From the NCBI GenBank assembly GCA_963740065.1, contig CAVUCS010000009.1, forward strand, positions 1 through 14,262: 14,262 bases of DNA, given 5' to 3'. Below are positions 12,531 through 14,262 of the stretch, piece after piece. A program made the translations under genes and the position numbers. The stretch comes from DASVDE01 sp963740065 (lineage in GTDB: Bacteria; Actinomycetota; Thermoleophilia; Solirubrobacterales; 70-9). A model generated the notes under the pieces. That model was not told where the DNA came from. It saw only the letters and a list, made by a program, of their open reading frames with translations, and made no database searches. Position 1 is the stretch's first letter. The number at the start of each line of letters is the position of its first letter.

Positions 12531-13062
12531 ATGGCGGTTGGAGAGGTCAGGCCGGGCTACGAGTTGTGGCGGCCAAATCGGGAGAGATCAGAGTCGGTCA
12601 CGACGAAGCTCGTGATCACCTTTTTGCTGGCCGTGACGGCGTTCCTCGCCGCGCTGGTGACGATTACCGGCTTCTCGCTGTTGGAGGGCGGGGGCACCAT
12701 GGGCGCCATCTGCTTTCTGTACGCCGCCCTCTACGCGTTCTTCGCCTTCCTCGTCTTCCGCTGGAGCCGGGGCATCCTGCCGGTGGCCGCGGCGCTCTCG
12801 ATGATCCTGGCGATCTTCTGCGCGGTCGGCGCCGATAGCTGGTTCGCCCGTGACAAGGCCGGCTTCGACGACGCGTTGCTGCCCTCTTCGCTGATCGGCC
12901 TGCTGGTGGTGATCATCGTCATCCTCCAGATTCCTGGTCGTCGCCGCCGCCCTCTACGGCTTCAACCAAAACTGGCACGTCGAGGAGGAGCGCCCGATCG
13001 GCTCCGGCGAGGACTACGGCGCCGGCGCCCCACCGGACAACGGCGCCCCGCAGCCCGCCTAG
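12531..13062 (+). CDS. Four-helix membrane protein of unknown family, with a frameshift near 12933
   Basis: I do not recognise the family. Residues 1-25 are polar, then three hydrophobic helices follow at about 26-48, 57-77 and 82-101. A fourth starts at 117 (LLPSSLIGLLVVIIVILQI). At 12931-12934 (TTCC) the open frame turns into an Arg-rich sequence that ends at 13154. Dropping one C instead gives ILQI followed by LVVAAALYGFNQNWHVEEER and an acidic/Pro tail ending in a TAG at 13060-13062. The restored product is 176 residues, and its tail composition fits a cytoplasmic or exposed C-terminus. The uncorrected reading is implausible for a membrane protein of this base composition. It lies divergent from tRNA-Leu(TAG). 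Confidence 0.65.
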
Positions 13063-13163
13063 AGCGGCCCGTACTGCAACAAATCTGTGTCGGCACTGTA
13101 AAAATTTGCCGTAGAGGTTCGATCCGGGCCATTCGCGACCGCCGAACTCCGTAGCGTGAACCT

Positions 13164-13169
13164 TAGAAT
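13164..13169 (+). promoter_or_regulatory. -10 box for tRNA-Leu(CAA) and possibly the downstream HTH-LAGLIDADG gene
   Basis: TAGAAT ends 10 nt before the tRNA 5' end. Because the next start codon is 8 nt after the tRNA, this is also the only promoter candidate seen for that gene. Confidence 0.48.
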
Positions 13170-13179
13170 GGTCGAACCT

Positions 13180-13263
13180 GCGGCGGTGTCCAAATTGGCA
13201 AAGGAGGCGGTCTCAAAAGCCGCTGCCCGCAAGGGCTTGTGGGTTCGAGTCCCACCCGCCGCA
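13180..13263 (+). tRNA. tRNA-Leu (anticodon CAA)
   Basis: Acceptor GCGGCGG pairs with CCGCCGC, anticodon stem GCGGT/GCCGC (one G-T) encloses the loop CTCAAAA with anticodon CAA, and the variable arm is GCCCGCAAGGGC. T arm GTGGGTTCGAGTCCCAC; A73; no CCA. It is the third Leu isoacceptor in the window. Confidence 0.95.
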
Positions 13264-13271
13264 TCAAAGCG

Positions 13272-13547
13272 ATGAAGCCCGTTTGGCAGGTTGAGCGAGC
13301 CCTTCGACTTTCCGACGCCGGCTGGAATAACTGCCAGATCTCCCGGGAGCTTGGCGTTGACCGTCGCACAATCAGCGACTGGGTCAGGGGACGTACTCGC
13401 CTGCGCAGGCCAACGCATTCCTATCGCGATGCACGAGGCCGAGATCCGACAACGTGCCCTCGTTCCCGGGGTGGACCGAATTCATTCCTGGCGTTACGGC
13501 CCATGCCTACGCCTACACCCTCGGCATTTACCTCGGTGACGGCCTGA
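13272..13547 (+). CDS. Helix-turn-helix N-terminal part of an HTH-LAGLIDADG protein (frame-disrupted)
   Basis: From ATG 13272 the first 40 residues form a helix-turn-helix: QVERALRLSDAGWNNCQISR, then ELGVDRRTISDWVRGR. The pattern resembles resolvase or Sigma-70-region-4-like HTHs that recognise DNA. After about residue 50 the frame turns into low-information Arg/Pro sequence and ends at 13547. The LAGLIDADG domain that normally follows in this arrangement is found in a different frame from about 13454. The frame change must lie between about 13400 and 13453 and equals one missing base; I cannot place it more precisely. ATG 13272 is only 8 nt after tRNA-Leu(CAA). The frame also opens at 13239 inside the tRNA, which I reject. 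Confidence 0.6.
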   Translation: MKPVWQVERALRLSDAGWNNCQISRELGVDRRTISDWVRGRTRLRRPTHSYRDARGRDPTTCPRSRGGPNSFLALRPMPTPTPSAFTSVTA

Positions 13548-14065
13548 TTTCGACTCACCCGCGCGACGTCTACCGCCTCCGCGTCTTTCTCGATCGGGCT
13601 TACCCGCTCATCGTGGAAGAGTGCCGTGCGGCAATCAGCCTCGTCATGCCGGCAAGCAAGGCCGGGGTCCTTCGTCAGAAGAAGGCGCGCATGGATGAGG
13701 TCTACTCCTTTTCGAAGCACTGGCCCCACGTTTTTCCCCAGCATGGAAGCGGCCCCAAGCACAAGCGCCAGATCGTCTTGGAGCCCTGGCAACAGCGGAT
13801 CGTCGATCGCCATCCTGGCCGTCTACTCCGCGGCCTGATCCATTCCGACGGATGTCGAATAACGAACACCATTCGCCACCCGAAAAAGACCTATCACTAC
13901 CCCCGCTACATGTTTTCGAACCGCTCGCTTGATATCCAAGAGGTCTTCTGCGATGCCTGCGATCAACTCGGGATCGCCTGGAGACAAGATGGCCCCTGGA
14001 ACATCTCGGTGGCTCGTCGCGAAGCAGTAGCGATCATGGATCGGCATGTCGGACCCAAGCGCTGA
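13454..14065 (+). CDS. LAGLIDADG homing-endonuclease-like domain, C-terminal part of the HTH-LAGLIDADG protein
   Basis: This 203-residue frame has two LAGLIDADG-type helices: LGIYLGDG at 23-30 and LLRGLIHSDG at 124-133. Each ends in the acidic residue that binds the catalytic metal in homing endonucleases. About 100 residues separate them, as in double-motif monomeric enzymes. Other conserved-looking pieces are YRLRVFLDRAYPLIVEECRA, YSFSKHWPHVFPQHG, YPRYMFSNRSLDIQEVF (with CDAC after it) and WNISVARR. From memory, actinobacterial genomes carry stand-alone proteins with an N-terminal HTH plus this domain; their role is unproven and could be homing or a domesticated regulator. GTG 13454 may be only the first start after the frame change. 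Stop TGA 14063-14065; the next gene starts 24 bp later. Confidence 0.72.
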   Translation: MPSFPGWTEFIPGVTAHAYAYTLGIYLGDGLISTHPRDVYRLRVFLDRAYPLIVEECRAAISLVMPASKAGVLRQKKARMDEVYSFSKHWPHVFPQHGSGPKHKRQIVLEPWQQRIVDRHPGRLLRGLIHSDGCRITNTIRHPKKTYHYPRYMFSNRSLDIQEVFCDACDQLGIAWRQDGPWNISVARREAVAIMDRHVGPKR

Positions 14066-14074
14066 ATGCCTGCG

Positions 14075-14080
14075 TAGACT
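14075..14080 (+). promoter_or_regulatory. -10 box for the MBL-fold hydrolase
   Basis: TAGACT, the same hexamer as before the dehalogenase-like gene, ends 9 nt before ATG 14090 with no Shine-Dalgarno. Confidence 0.4.
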
Positions 14081-14089
14081 GCCGCGCGG

Positions 14090-14262
14090 ATGAGGGTTCA
14101 TCACCTCAACTGCGGGTCGTTCTGCCCCCACGGCCGAAGCTTGATCAACGGCGAGGGAAAGCCTTGGGAGCGGGGCCTCGTCGTCTGCCACTGCGTCGCG
14201 GTCGAAACCGGCGACGGCGTGGTGCTGATCGACACCGGCTTTGGGGTCAAGGATGCCCACCG
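14090..14262 (+). CDS. MBL-fold metallo-hydrolase, N-terminal part (runs off the window)
   Basis: The 57 visible codons begin MRVHHLNCGSFCPHGRSLIN, followed by a hydrophobic strand VVCHCVAVE and DGVVLIDTGFG. The ...LNCG..CP.G..L(I/V)NG...VCHCLLVET..G.VLIDTG order is the usual start of a metallo-beta-lactamase-fold group of lactonase-like or other hydrolases. The zinc-binding HxHxDH motif lies beyond the window, so catalytic competence cannot be judged. ATG 14090 is chosen because it starts the conserved block and has TAGACT 9 nt upstream. Confidence 0.82.
   Translation, partial: MRVHHLNCGSFCPHGRSLINGEGKPWERGLVVCHCVAVETGDGVVLIDTGFGVKDAH

Noticed and set aside
13091..13111. CGGCA/TGCCG hairpin after the four-helix membrane protein
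   Set aside because: Only 5 bp with an 11-nt loop and no T-tract; too weak to call a terminator.
13114..13130. GGTTCGATCC resembling a tRNA T arm upstream of tRNA-Leu(CAA)
   Set aside because: The flanking bases do not form a T stem and no acceptor or anticodon arm is present.
1..14262. CRISPR array, insertion sequence or phage module
   Set aside because: No regular direct repeats with spacers, no transposase or integrase motifs, and no terminal inverted repeats were found; repeats in the surface genes are protein-coding.

Overview
The window looks like chromosomal DNA from a high-GC, soil-type actinobacterium. It most resembles the Thermoleophilia/Solirubrobacterales group; this is an inference from gene families, not from a marker gene. 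Pointers are CSLREA/choice-of-anchor-Q surface proteins with basic C-terminal tails, a DUF7144-type membrane protein, a fused receiver/thioredoxin-reductase-like flavoprotein, seven tRNAs without encoded CCA, and many start codons lying 6-9 nt behind a TANNNT -10 box (leaderless transcription).

Layout. Positions 114-2513 (+) and 2566-4647 (-) hold two convergent genes for large secreted glycine-rich beta-helix proteins; the first is broken by two compensating single-base frameshifts. Positions 4663-5203 (-) hold an OmpR-type receiver domain that has lost its DNA-binding half and runs into the tail of an unrelated secreted-protein gene, which looks like a deletion scar. A divergent tRNA pair (Glu, Leu-CAG) follows. 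Positions 5531-9473 are ordinary metabolic genes: an alpha/beta hydrolase, a divergent metallophosphoesterase, a haloalkane-dehalogenase-like hydrolase behind a Nudix hydrolase, and a DUF7144 protein with a strong terminator. Positions 9573-11264 (-) encode the fused pseudo-receiver/flavoprotein reductase, followed by tRNA-Pro, tRNA-Gly, a membrane-anchored UspA-like protein, tRNA-Trp and tRNA-Leu(UAG). Positions 12531-13062 hold a frameshifted four-helix membrane protein. tRNA-Leu(CAA) at 13180-13263 is followed 8 nt later by a helix-turn-helix plus LAGLIDADG gene (13272-14065), split by a frame change. The window ends in the first 57 codons of an MBL-fold hydrolase.

The most interesting parts are the HTH-LAGLIDADG gene coupled to a tRNA-Leu, the receiver deletion scar, the flavoprotein whose receiver lacks its phospho-acceptor and whose reductase lacks CxxC, and the dense promoter architecture (overlapping divergent -10 boxes, and a terminator T-tract that doubles as a -10). 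Four single-base frame changes in 14 kb leave open whether the broken genes are real or partly assembly error.
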